Shown piece by piece: positions 25,585 through 36,837 of a DNA stretch of 64,000 nt. This stretch comes from Ettlia oleoabundans (Eukaryota > Chlorophyta > Chlorophyceae > Chlamydomonadales). A program made the translations under genes and the position numbers. Below the pieces are notes generated by a model. It searched no databases. It worked only from the letters and a program-made list of their open reading frames with translations, and was not told where the DNA came from. Position 1 is the stretch's first letter. Each line of letters begins with the position of its first letter. The stretch covers positions 33,770-97,769 of the forward strand of contig JAAMXP010001575.1 in assembly GCA_019693395.1 (NCBI GenBank). Reading direction: 5' to 3'.

Positions 25585-28348
25585 ATGGTGGCCGGCATAC
25601 GGCTGGCCCTGGTCCTGCGGGCGAAAGGAGGCTCCAACTTGTTGATCCAAGCGTGAGCGGGTGTTTCAGACGAAGATTGCAACCTTGGCATAACAGGGGC
25701 GGCCCAACCGACATTGCGCTGTGACATCACCGCCAACTGCCCACCACCTTGCCCACCGCCTCGCCTGCCCCTGCTCTTCATGTGTGCTTGAATTGCAGGC
25801 ACGGCATCAACGGCCGTGCCGCACAGGATGCATCCAATGAGGTGGCATCTGTGATTGCCAAATTTGCGGCAACAGGCAGCAAAGGCGACTTTGATGGGTG
25901 CGTTAGATAGCTTGCACCCAGGGACCTGCATACCCTGCTGCCACAGGCTTTGCAGGCTTGCTTTGCCTGACCTGTCGCAGTACTTTGTCTGAACCATGCA
26001 GTACCGGAGACAACCCACCTGGCCTCGGGATAGGGCACTTGGCGGCAGTGCAGCGAAGATACAGTGTGACATACCGCTTGGTCAATGCAGTGTACGTCAT
26101 GGTGGTAGCGCCGCCGGCATCAAACGTGTTCCTGGCCATGCAGCTGCTGGATGCGGTTGCTAAAGTGCTGGTTGGAATTTCCAAGGGCGTGGACGTCACA
26201 CCGGACAAGCTGGCCAAGCGGTACACAGAGGTGCGCTTGGGGGGTGAGAAGGAGGGATACAAGCGGTGAGCTCTCGGTGCGGAGTGCAGCCGGCATGCTC
26301 GTGTTGGCCAAAGGTTGTTGGCGACTTCAGGAACCGCAAGGTTAACTTTATCGCGCTTCTGCTCGTCGTCTGCTTTTGTTTGCTCAAAAGCAATGTTTGC
26401 TTATAACCCCATTTCGTCTGCACTATTGGTTGCAGGTGTACATGCTGCTGGAGGACCTGGTGGCCACCGGCCTGACCACCCTGCCGCCCGCCTTCATGCA
26501 CAGCTCAGCCACAGACGAGCGGCTGCTTGTGCTGCCAGCCTCGGCGGCAGACGCTGCGCGCCGCCTAAAGCGCATGGTCCGTGGCGGCAGCCGGGGAGCC
26601 AATAACTTTGTGACGGGCAAGGGCAGCGAAGGTGGCGGCCAGGATGCGGGCAGTGACCCCACGCCACCCCCCGTGCCAGAGACACCCTCCTCGCGTGGTG
26701 GCCAGCAGTTCTCTGCATCCTATGCCGACCCTTTGGGCACTGTGGCATTTGACATCCCCCCTGATGCACTGCCCCCACCGCCAGCGCGTGCCGCGGTGGC
26801 CCGCCGTCCTGCCGGGACCACAATTGCTGCTCCTCAGCGCCCCACCCCGCCGCCCCCCGCATTTAAGGGAGCCACCCACGAGGATGCCAGCAAAGCGCTT
26901 GAAGCGGAAGGCTTTGGTGCCTTTGGAGATGTCAGCATGCTAGGTACGCTGAGGGGAGCAGCTGGCCAGCAGTGGGCCAATAGGCAAGTGGTATCGCAAC
27001 TAGAGGGGGCAGGATATCAATCAGAGCACGTTCCCGCTTCTTATTGGTGGCGCCTGCCAAGCCAGTCCCGCCTTGTAACTTACCTCTTAACTTGTTGCAG
27101 AGGCGGGTAAAGCGGCGGCATCCACTCCCTCAGCAGCAGAGGCAAAGGAGGAATGGGCCCAATTTGGCAATGGGGAGGCAGGGTTTACTGCGGCGGCAGC
27201 ATTGCCGGGGGCTGTCAAGGACGTAGCCGCTCCAGCGGAGCCTACAAAGCCCATGCTGCCGGCCATTACTGCAAAGGATGTACAGGCTAGCTTGCAGCTT
27301 ACGGAAGTGTGGCGGGCAGAGGTGGCTGGCGGGGTCATTCTGCGCGCTGGGGTGGAGGGGGGAGTGCGCCGCAAGCTTGCGCCGTATGGCCTCTCTGCGG
27401 CACTCTTTCGGCTGCTGCCCGCACCTGTTGGCGTGGTGAATGCCTGCCTGTCGGTCGCTGCCATGAATCGCGAGTTTACAGAGCAGCTGGCTGGTAGCAG
27501 CAACAGCGGCGCTGACAAGGGTAGCGCAGCTGAAGACGATGTGGAGAGCGCATTTCTGGCCAAGTTTACACAGGCTTCAGTCGGCTGTTGCTACCTGCAG
27601 TATACGTGCGTGCAGTATTGTTGCTGGGGGTCGACTGCCTTGCTGCTGGAAGGTGGACAAATTTGCTGGTTAAAGACCTGCTGCAATCAAGTTTGCCCAA
27701 TTTAGAAGTTTATTGAGCTGAAGTTGCTCGCTGCATGATCACCACCTGTTGGCACCCCTTGGAATTGCACATCCCTCTTGAGCTGTGTCGCCAGCAGTTG
27801 TTTGTCCTGCACATCTATGAACACCGGTTTAAATGTCGTCCCGTATCTTGCTTTGCTGCAGGTTGCCGGCAATTGCATGCCCTCCGCCGCTGCAGGCGGT
27901 GCTGCATGTGGTGCCTGGATCTGACCCCGTCAAGCCCAGCACCTGGCAGGGGTTGGTGGTGCTGCGTTATGTGGCCTCACCCCTTCTGCCCGGTTCCTTG
28001 TTGGACGTGACTGTGGACCTGAACGTACCGCCAGAGGCAGCTGCACTGATGCGTGTCACGGCTGCAGCGCAGTGGAGCCGGGATGCATGCCAGCTGCGCT
28101 GGTCGGTACCCCGCATTCCACCGGGGGCAGCAGGCGAGCTGCGCGCAGTGTTGGGCTGCAAGGCGGGTGTTGCAGCAGCAGCAGCCACCGTGGCGCTGCA
28201 GCGGCAGGCTGAGGCGCATATCTTGTTCAGTGTGCGTCCAGGCATGAGTTTGTCGGGGCTTGGCTTGCAGGTGGCGTCAATGGAGCCAGGGGCGGCTTAT
28301 ATGGGAGGAAATGCGCAGTGCTATGGCGAACTGGTTGTTCGGGTGTGA
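25585..28348 (+). CDS. TML: TML, muniscin-like subunit of the TPLATE endocytic complex
   Basis: TML belongs to the plant/algal TPLATE (TSET-type) adaptor complex for clathrin-mediated endocytosis at the plasma membrane. Six exons join in phase: 25585-25652, 25799-25897, 26002-26230, 26436-26943, 27101-27605 and 27862-28348; 631 aa, the usual TML length. The N-terminal mu-type longin domain reads GHLAAVQRRYSVTYRLVNAV, then GISKGVDVTPDKLAKRY and VYMLLEDLVATGL, like plant TML. A long Pro/Ala/Ser-rich linker follows (residues about 160-290). The C-terminal mu-homology domain includes LVVLRYVASPLLPGSLLDVT and the closing LRWSVPRIPPGAAGELRAVL. The first exon (MVAGIRLALVLRAKGG) is weakly conserved, and the donor at 27606 was picked by phase. 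TGTAA at 28371 follows the stop by 22 bases. Confidence 0.8.
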
Positions 28349-28800
28349 CCACAAGCTCTGTGTGGCAGACTGTAATTCCGCCCCTGTTATCGGAATCTCG
28401 TGCATGCACATCAGGGTTGAAGGACGTGCTGGCTGGTTGCTGGATTCTGGCGCTACGGTTTGGGGCTGCTGGAGTGTCAGGCATCTGGCATCCCAGGCAC
28501 TTGCACTCCCGGTAGTGCCACCCATGTGTGAAGGTTGTAGCAATTGTTGTTATGGGAGTTGCCTGAGCAAAGGTTGGCGTCATGCCAGCAGTTTGGCATA
28601 CCTGTGGCCACAGCTGAGGCACAGTCAGCACCTGTCATTTGCACCTGTTGACATCACCTTTCCATTCGTTTGGCTTTCACCCGGCATTCTTGCAAGACAC
28701 TTTTCAAGACGCGCGTAAAGAGAAGTTCACTGGCTGACATTGTGATCACTTGGCAGTGCTGGGGAAGCTTGCCTGCTGACCCCTACGCGAGGATACGTAG
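28349..28800. other. Intergenic, TML / three-TM gene
   Basis: Contains the TML polyadenylation signal TGTAA at 28371-28375 and the presumed promoter of the next gene. No other feature is supported. Confidence 0.5.
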
Positions 28801-30223
28801 ATGTCTCACAGCGATCTCGCAGGATCTAGCGCCGTCCAGCTTTGGCGCCAAGGCACCATGTCGGCAGTGGCGGCAGTCGCACTGGCCCCGTGGCGGGTTA
28901 CACAGTTCTGGCTTTCGTGGTGGCTTGGGTTGCTCTTCACCGCGCTGGCACGAGCTGGGATGGCGCCAGCGGGCTTTGTGGAGCAGGCGAAGGTGAGGAG
29001 GCGATAGGTGGCTGCATAGCCCGCACGTGTGGGCCATACTTGTCATTTGTGTACGATTCCAGCACTTGTTGATGTTGCTTTTCACAGCTGTTGTGCAGGT
29101 ACGCGAAATACAGGGAGTGTTGGCCCACATGCACATCAGAGAGGACCAATACCGTCGGGTACGGGGATGCCTCCAAAGTAGACAGCACCACAACAACCTG
29201 CCGGCATTGGGCACCTGTTCTGCGTAGCCCACCATGCTGCTACGCTTCCTGACACTTGTCTCACATGGCTTCATCTTTGCAGGCATTAAAAGATTCGCAG
29301 GATGCGCTGGATGCAATTGAAGGGGACAAAAGGAAGGCGCGCCAAGCTGCAACGCAGGGTTACATCCTGCCCGCTCATGTGGTGTGCGCGAGGTGCTGTT
29401 CATTCTACGCTGCAGGGCGCTCGCAAGTCCCCAGGGAACAGCTTGCCATACAGACTTTTGAGGTTTCATGCTGCAGGCACTGCGGTGTTTGAAGAAGTCG
29501 CGCATGCAGGCCGATGCGCTGGCTGAGCAGCTGACGCAGGCAAGGCTGCTGCATGTTTTTCACTGCGTGCACTGCGGCATCACGTTCTCGACAATAACAA
29601 GTAACAGCTGCAATGCAAACCTGCACGAAGCCCTGCACTACGTGCACCCCATCGCACTTGGCCTGCCTCTGCTGGTGTGCAGGTGCTGACCTCCGCGCCT
29701 CCGCCAGGCTTCAGTTCAAACAGCCCGCCTCAGCTTTCCAACACCGGGCTGCACATGAGCGCGGCAATCCTGCTGGTGGCAGTGTGGTGGTTCTACCAGC
29801 AGGATATCGCGGGCCTGCACCGCAAGCTGCTCACAGTATTTCTGTTCCCGGTGAGGTTTAAGTTGCGGGACGCTGGTGGTCTGCAGTTTGTGTGTGGATC
29901 ATTGGCATGCTCATGATGGCATTTGGACCCATGATAGTGCCAGCCTGCGTGGAGTAGCAGCCTCGCAGCGCCTGGCTGTTGTGCATGTCTTGCCGATATC
30001 CCCCGGAATCAGTCTATTTTTCACCTGAGTCGTGGTCCTTTCCAGTATCCTCTAATCTTTTGGCTGCTCACTGTTTTGTCTGCAGCTCTGCTGGGTGTAT
30101 ATTACCAATGGCTTGGGCGCCAGCAAGCCGGCATCCTCCCTTTTACCCATCTACTGCCTCTGCTGGTTCCTCATCGGGTTTGTGGCAGGTGGGGGCGGCA
30201 TGTTTGCATCACGGGGGTGTTGA
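28801..30223 (+). CDS. Small three-TM protein with a coiled coil between TM1 and TM2, family unknown
   Basis: Not recognised. Exons with good support: 28801-28992 (first ATG at 28801; a second at 28858), about 29284-29370, 29482-29544, 29683-29850 and 30086-30223. TM1 lies in the first exon (VTQFWLSWWLGLLFTALARA). A charged helical segment follows (ALKDSQDALDAIEGDKRKAR, then LKKSRMQADALAEQLTQ). TM2 is HMSAAILLVAVWWFY, and the last exon encodes TM3 with a Gly-rich end (LPIYCLCWFLIGFVAGGGG). Short hydrophobic TM1, coiled coil, then two TMs resembles the Oxa1-superfamily layout of GET1 or TMCO1, but I see no diagnostic motif. The donor of the second listed exon is uncertain, and the one at 29544 is either GC-type or a weak GT 15 bases further on. 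About 190-210 aa. Confidence 0.5.
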
Positions 30224-30779
30224 TCCACCCGTCAGAGCTGTTTCAGGCAAAGAAGGCGTCAGACTCTCGCTGGGGTTTGCCTTGCTTACACCCATTGTAT
30301 GCAGCGCACGTCTGCCCCTCCTCATGACGGTCGCTGTCATCAGCCGGCAAACATTTCAGTTGTCGTTGCGAAGTGCGGCATGCACGGAGAGGTTGGGTTT
30401 CCTCATAGTCATACGCTGTAGCGTAGTGTGTACTGTATGGTTTCCCATGGCTTTGTGTAAGTGATTCACACTAATTATTACTAGGTTCTCCTCTTCCGGA
30501 GTGGCCAGTTGATTTGAGGGCCTTGCAAGTGTAGCGTAACTCCCTGAGAAATTGCGTTGGAGTGATGCAACAAATTTATCGAAACCTAGTGCAAAGATGT
30601 TGTTGGCAGGCGGCAAAAGGACTGAATATTTGCAGCAGACAGCTGCACTGCTGGCACTTCACCAGCAGCGGCGGCGCAGGGGGCACTACAGGCAAGTGCC
30701 CGCGGTTCAACCCTAACATCACACAGCTTGGTGAAAATCCTGCCGTTGCCTCTGAGTGTTATATCCCAAATAATTTGAA
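30224..30779. other. Intergenic, three-TM gene / MMACHC
   Basis: Contains TGTAA at 30456-30460, the probable polyadenylation signal of the upstream gene, and the promoter region of MMACHC. Nothing else was recognised. Confidence 0.45.
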
Positions 30780-33269
30780 ATGGAGGCCGCAGCACTCTAT
30801 AAGAGCCTGGCCAGCAGGCTCGCGCCGGCGGGCGTCGACATCGTCCACCTCCTGGCGCTGGGGTGGTGAGTCGTTGGTGCAATGGTGTGCGCCAGTGTCT
30901 TTTTGGCTTCCGTCAGACAGTGTTCGGCTAGGGTAGCTCGGCGCAAACATCAACTCTGCGGCAGCACCCAGTCTTGTCAGGAGCACTGGGGCAGGAGCGC
31001 CGTCGCCCATGACAGTCCTTGCGGACGCAGATGCAGGGGCGACGGTGCCTGCAAGACAAAGGGGGAGTGATGCTGCCATCCTGGGCGGCAGCCCTCCCCC
31101 TCAGCCTCCCCCATGTTAAGCGCAACTGCAACTCATGGATCTGCAACCAACAATCAAGCTTGCTGTTACACATTGCAGGTACAACAGCAGCATTCCAGAT
31201 GAGCTTGGTGCACGCATTCCTGCCTCTGGCTCCGCTGGGCAAGGCGCCCTGGCGGTGCTGTTTGGCAACTCGCGTGCTGTATGGGAGGCATTCCTGGGGG
31301 CGCTGGCAGCCAGCGAGGAGCTGCAGCAGGCGGATAACCCGCTTGAGCTCCATTTGGAGCGGAGCGTGAAGGATAGCCTGGGAGCCTTGGCCCCCGGGTG
31401 AGCTGCTGGCCATAGCGTTTGTAGCCAGCCGTGTTCCCCTTGTACCTGTCTTCTCCTGTTCCAGATACAATTATGACCGAACAGCACACCTATTGCCCTT
31501 CCTTGCACGTGTGAGTGCTTTGCAGTGTGCGTTATCGCATCTACTGGAGCCACAAACGCACCACTGACCTCGAGCCACCTGCGGGCGGCGGCGAAGCTAG
31601 CCAGCATGTTGCCTTCCAGCGTATGGCTCATCACAGGTGGGAGCGACTGCGGTGCTAGAGCAGCTGCTACCTGTATGCAGTAGCCTGGATGGCGCAGTGG
31701 ACTGCTGCATTGCCTATCGCTGAATTTGTTGCCCTCTTGCTTGTGCTTGGCCTGCTTGGTTTGGACCGTGAAAACTTTGTAAGTATTGGTTGGTTTGTAA
31801 TGCAGCGGTCTGGCCTTCCTGGATCACGACTCCCACCTCTGCCTGCACCCCCGCTTTGGCCCCTGGTTCTCACTGCGCTGCGTGGCCATTTTTGACGACA
31901 TCTATTACACAGAGGTGTGTTGATGACGTGCGTTGGTCACCCGGCGCTTCTGCGCCATGCTCAGGCAGTGCACCTTAGGCTCTCGGGAAGCTTTGTAATG
32001 GTCCGGTAGCAGTTGCTGCACACCTGGACATAGGGACAGCCCATAAGATTCACGATAGGGCCTCGTCTTTACGCTTAGAACTCCATTACCTTTATTGCCT
32101 GCCCTGCAGCCCAAGCCGGCAGAGCTGGCCCACCCGCTGCCGACAGCCACCCAGTTGTATGTGAAGATGGCGCTGCACACCGCTGTGCACAACACAAGGT
32201 GGGGCACGTGCATAAAATGGTGTGATTGAGATGGCAGTGGGTCCAGCACTAAGCCCACGCATTGTTATTCTAAAATTTCATCACCGCATGCCAGCATGCA
32301 GTGCTACTCATGTCAACCGTCGTTGCATGTGTTCCTGGTACTTGCCGCCGTGTGGCCTGCAGCCGCAAGTTCAGGCTGTCTGAGGTGGATGTAGAGGCGG
32401 CAGAGGCGGTGCTGGCGGAGTCAAGCATTGAGCCTGTGCTGGATGCAAACAGTGACGATGAAGAGGGAGAGGAAGATGGGCAGGGTGGCGACAGCATGGC
32501 GGGCGCTAGCACCCGCCCCAGCACCAGCGTGCACAGCATGGTCGGGAGTGAGCACAGTTTGGGCAGCGCTGGTAGCACCCCCCTCGCCAGCAATGGCTGC
32601 AGCAGCCCGCAGTCAGAGTCAGAGGTGGTGGCGGCGGCAGCACCCATCGCTGCGCACCTGGCTGGCAGCGAGGCCAGCGCCCTAGCGCGCAGTGTAGATG
32701 CAACAGCAGTGCCCGGACCCACACCAGTGCCGGTGCCTGGGCCAGTGGCGGCGCCCAAGCAGGGAAAGCCAAGCATGCGGGCAGTGGTGGCAAACTGGCG
32801 TGCGTGGGTGGCAGTGCGTGACAGCCCCTGCCCGGGTGTGTCCCTCCCTGATGCCACGTAACTGGTTGTTCGCCAAACTGGATTTTGCAGCGACTGCTGA
32901 CTCCTGCATCGTAGCTGGAATACAAATCCTGTGCACTGCGTCGTAACTTCTCCCACTTATTGTTTTCCTGCTGTTCCATGCTCATCTTTGTGCATTGCAG
33001 GCCACCCCATGCGATACAGCGAGGAGCAGATTGAATGTGAGTTGTGGAGGTGTTGACATAAAGCCCAATGTGGCCTGGGTCTTGTGATGCAGTTGATTGT
33101 GTTGATGTAGTTTCCCCTGTGCTCCTGGCTGGTGATGCATGGAATGCTTCTGACCGGGCTTGCTAGTCGCTGCCTCACTTCCCCTGCCCTTGCAGACCAC
33201 TACACCCGCAACCGCAGTGTGCTGGTGAAGGCCCTAATGCGCCGCGACCTGGTGCGCCCGGATTGTTGA
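30780..33269 (+). CDS. MMACHC: MMACHC/CblC-like cobalamin-processing chaperone with acidic insert
   Basis: MMACHC (CblC) binds incoming cobalamin in the cytosol and removes its upper axial ligand before delivery to B12 enzymes. Eight exons in consistent phase: 30780-30865, 31179-31397, 31526-31636, 31806-31914, 32110-32198, 32363-32835, 33001-33036 and 33196-33269; 398 aa against 282 in human. Family landmarks: WYNSSIPDELGARIP near the start, HLCLHPRFGPWFSLRCVAIF (matching human HPRFGGWFAIRGVVLL), and HPMRYSEEQIEYHYTRNRSV near the end (human YSEEQKAYFST). Between these, exon 6 encodes about 110 extra residues: an acidic SDDEEGEEDG segment, then Ser/Thr/Pro/Ala-rich sequence. The inserted part has no hydrophobic core and is probably a disordered loop. 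The vertebrate Pro-rich C-terminus is missing. Presence fits B12 uptake and B12-dependent methionine synthase, by inference. Confidence 0.93.
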
Positions 33270-34475
33270 TTTGCTGCTGCCATATCCTTTCAGCCTGCTC
33301 ATCACAACATGCTTGGTTAGAGTCTCTTGGCCGCCCCCCACCCTAGACGTGCTTCCCACACCATACATGCATGTGCGGTCTGAATATATGCACGCCTTAC
33401 TGGAGCGCCCACCCGTCTGGCTCCCCTGTAGATTCCAAGTAACCCTGCGTTGTTGGGCAGGTTGTTGCCAGAGCCTGCGCTGCAGTCCTACCACAAGGCC
33501 ACGCAAGCGGCACAGGGTAGGTCCGTATGCCATACATACTCCACAGCGGGGGCTGGCACAGGGCCATCTGCAGCAGCCCAGATCACAGCACCCTAAAAGC
33601 CATATAGCATGCGCTTCAAGCACGCTGCTCTTTGATTTAGCTGATGCCATGTTGCACCGATTGATATTGCCCCCGCTCTGTCGATTTGAACTCAATGCCA
33701 CCTCACCTAACCTTGCATTTTGATGAGGTGGATAGTGCTGTCTTCTCTCTGCTTCCCCTGACCTCCACCCTTCCCTTTCTGCCTGTGCCATTCAAGAGTG
33801 CCAGGAGTTGAAACACACGATTGCTGCGTATGACTGCCCAGCCCCAATGCTTGTGTGGCCCTTTGAGCCTTTGCACATGTCTGGCTTCTCTTCTGATTCT
33901 GCTTTGACGTGACTGACGCCTGATTTCGCGGGCGCAGGCTGTCATCTGTGTTTGGCCTTGCTTTAACGAACACTTCAACAATGTATGCCCCAACCTCGAT
34001 GTTCTTCGCTGCTGTCAGCTACCAGTTCATTTAAACTTATTTGCATGTTGCTGCCCACAGGGCATTGACGGATCTTGTCCATGCAGACGCATCTTTAAGT
34101 CTGGGTAACTCTACTCTTGCGATCAGCATCCCATGTGTGTGAAAGCAGGCCACAGAATGGTTCAAGCTGAAAGTGTAAGACATGAGGAGTGGGGCCATCA
34201 ATTGGGCTCGGGAGTCAAGTCGGCTGCATGGAAGCCATGTGGGGTGAAGCTGGGGGCTCAAGCTACAACTCCCAGGGCTTGGAAAATTGGGAGGGCCCGG
34301 CATTGCGCAGAGCAGGAGGTGCATATATCGAATGCAGCTCAGGTCAGTTCTGGTTTGCAAAAAGTCAGGTTGAGATGGCTTGAAGCTGCAATCAGTGACG
34401 CTGTACCGTCTGATCCGGATTGTTGTCATGGAGTATTGCAGAGCAGGCAGCTGGCAACATTCTTGGCAAACCGTG
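33270..34475. other. Convergent 3' intergenic region, MMACHC / coiled-coil gene
   Basis: About 1.2 kb, longer than most gaps in this window. It holds scattered ORFs on both strands without splice-consistent continuation or recognisable motif. A long 3' UTR or a non-coding transcript cannot be excluded. Confidence 0.45.
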
Positions 34476-36236
34476 TTAGTCACCATAGGGCTCGCTGACG
34501 CCGCTGCGGGTCTGCAGCCTGCTGGTGGGCCCACCGCTGCCACTGCTGCCGCCATTGCCGTGTGTGCGGGGTGAGGGTGAGGTGGAGACCGCACGAAACA
34601 TGCTGCCGCTCCCACCACTGCCCGTTCCAGTGCTCCAGGGAGTCACACATGAGACATAGCTTCCGTCTGAGGCAAGCTCAAGCACATCAGTGTAGGTGGA
34701 AGAGGCTGCGCCCCCACCAACATACTCTGCAATGCTGCCGCCATCACTTGTAAACTCGGTTCGGCACGGCTGTGGCAGCGGGCCAGGTGAGTTTGGGATG
34801 CTGATGGACAACTGCTGCAGCCGCACACGCTCGCTCTCTTCCAGGCAGCTCAGCATGGCAGTGGCCTGGGCCGTGGTGGCGCGCTCCAGAGCTGCAACAA
34901 CAGACATGCAGTTCCACAGGAAAGGAATGTCAGCCTAGCGCCCATAAGCGTAACGTCTAGACGAAAGTGAGCAGCCAAAGTGGTGGCAAGCCAGCCTATA
35001 ACACGATAGGCCGACGCACGGTGTCTTGGGTGGGCGCGGGCTTCCCTGGCACTATAATCTGCTGTGCAGCACCCCGCCAGCCAGCCAGCTTGCCTGCCTG
35101 TGGCGCACCTGATACCCGGGCCTGCAGCTGCATGTTCTCATTCTCTAGCTGCAAGTTACGCTGCTGCACCTCCTGCAACTCATCCTGCAGCCGAGCCAAC
35201 AGCTGCAGTGCTGCACTGCTCTCCTCACCCTCTGCAGTGGAAAGCCAGCGGGGGAGGAAACGATTGGCCAGCGGCAAGAGCTGAAAACGGGCATGTCGCA
35301 GAGAAGCATCAGGTCAACAAGGATGCACGAGGCTGTCGGCCACACCGTATGGGGGGGCCATGGCAGAGCAGTATTTTCGTTGAAACTGACTCCAATATAC
35401 ATCACTGTTCAGCATTCATGCCAACAGATGTGAGCGGCAACCTGGGCGCAGGCAGGCGCCGCGACACACCACGCAGCTGCTGCCGTAGCAGTTCATTCTC
35501 TTCTTTGAGATGCTCCTTGTCCCGCGATGCCTTCCCCAGGGCTTCTTTCAGCGCGGATCGCTCGTCTACCAGGCCCTGCATAGAATCTGCCAAGAAGCTT
35601 GACTCCTCCTGGGCTGCACTGGATGTCTTCTTCACTCGCAACGACTCGGACTGCGCCGCCTCCAGTTGCTTCCGCAATGTCTCATTGGTAGTATGCCTCA
35701 CCGCCAAAGCCTGCTCTGCCATTTGCAAAAAGGATTGGACCTGCAGAGTAGCATGCTGATGATTGATGGCACGGCTGTGGAAGTGCTGCAGGCGGTATGA
35801 ACACAATGAAGTAGGGACCGGCCGCTGCGACAGCCGGCGCCTCAGCTGTCACGCACGGGCAATCCAGGATGCTAGCGTCGCATACGCGGCCTGACATCAG
35901 GTGCGCACCTCTGCCCAGGACACATAGTCGCAGTTGGGAGCCAGCCTGTTCTGCGAAGGGCTGGCCCAGCCGGGTTGCAAGAAAATTGCCTCGGCCTCCT
36001 CTTGCTTGGCCTTTTTGAACGCCAGAAAGCTTCTCAGCATACCAGCCGGCTCTCTCCCTCCGGCCCGTTGCAACTAGCACCTCGCGCTCCTGGGCTGCCC
36101 AGGCTGCTCCAGCGGCTAACAATAATCCTCGACGTATGGCGCCGAGGTCTCTCAGCAGCTTGTGTAAAAGTTGCATCTGGGGCCACCCTGGTGCACACCT
36201 GTCGCAACTTGTGTCCCAGCAGAACCTCCCTTTCGT
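34476..36236 (-). CDS. Orphan coiled-coil protein
   Basis: No family recognised. The last three exons (read on the minus strand) are clear. One at about 35790-35447 encodes a long coiled coil (QALAVRHTTNETLRKQLEAA through KEHLKEENELLRQQLRG). One at about 35280-35118 continues it (LLARLQDELQEVQQRNLQLE). The last, 34890-34476, encodes a short helix, then a Ser/Gly/Thr-rich disordered tail ending GVSEPYGD. The 5' part is less certain: an exon at about 36176-35940 encodes LLRDLGAIRRGLLLAAGAAW and a basic helix, and a short upstream exon may start at 36236 (MHEREVLLGHKLRQ). Roughly 400 aa in total. No signal peptide or TM segment is clear. A structural or tethering role is possible, by analogy only. 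Confidence 0.55.
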
Positions 36237-36837
36237 GCATTGCAGTCAAAGTTTTGCGAATATGTGTTAAGTGTTCGGGTTTGCGGGCGACAGATCGGCA
36301 GGCGTGGGTCTCTAGGGTCCAGAGTCGAGACTAGCCCCGCAGGGAGGCGGGTGGTCGCCCCGGGGCGCTGGCGCAAAACTTAATAGTGACTTGGGCTGCC
36401 CTCATCGCTACAGCAGAGCCGGGGGGCATGTTTACAGGTAAGGAAGCGCAGAAGATGAATTGCGCCGCCTCTGCAGCGGCGGGCGTGCTGTCTCGGTGAA
36501 ATGGGCGGACAGCTTCAATCCCGCCGTTTGCCAGAAAAACAGGAAACCTATCAGTGCGTTGCATGAGCAGATGGTTTGCGCAAATAGCATAGGGCGGAAT
36601 AGGTCCTACCTAACCAAAGCCTAAGAGTGAAAGATGGTAAAAAAAGCAGCAAGAAGAAGCGGCAGGACAGCGATGGAAGCAAGATTGCGCTACAGAGTGT
36701 GGCATTGAACATGAAAGAGTAGTTTGAAAGGATTTCGAAATCATAGCCAGCAAAAAAAACGCATCAGGGCTTGCCATCATGGTAAATAAAAGGATTTGCA
36801 TGAGATGATGACCAGGCAGCAAGAAAATAGGCGCAGT
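36237..36837. other. Intergenic, coiled-coil gene / NARA5
   Basis: Upstream region of the coiled-coil gene and 3' region of NARA5, both on the minus strand. A minus-strand TGTAA occurs near 36431, rather far from the NARA5 stop. Nothing else was recognised. Confidence 0.45.
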
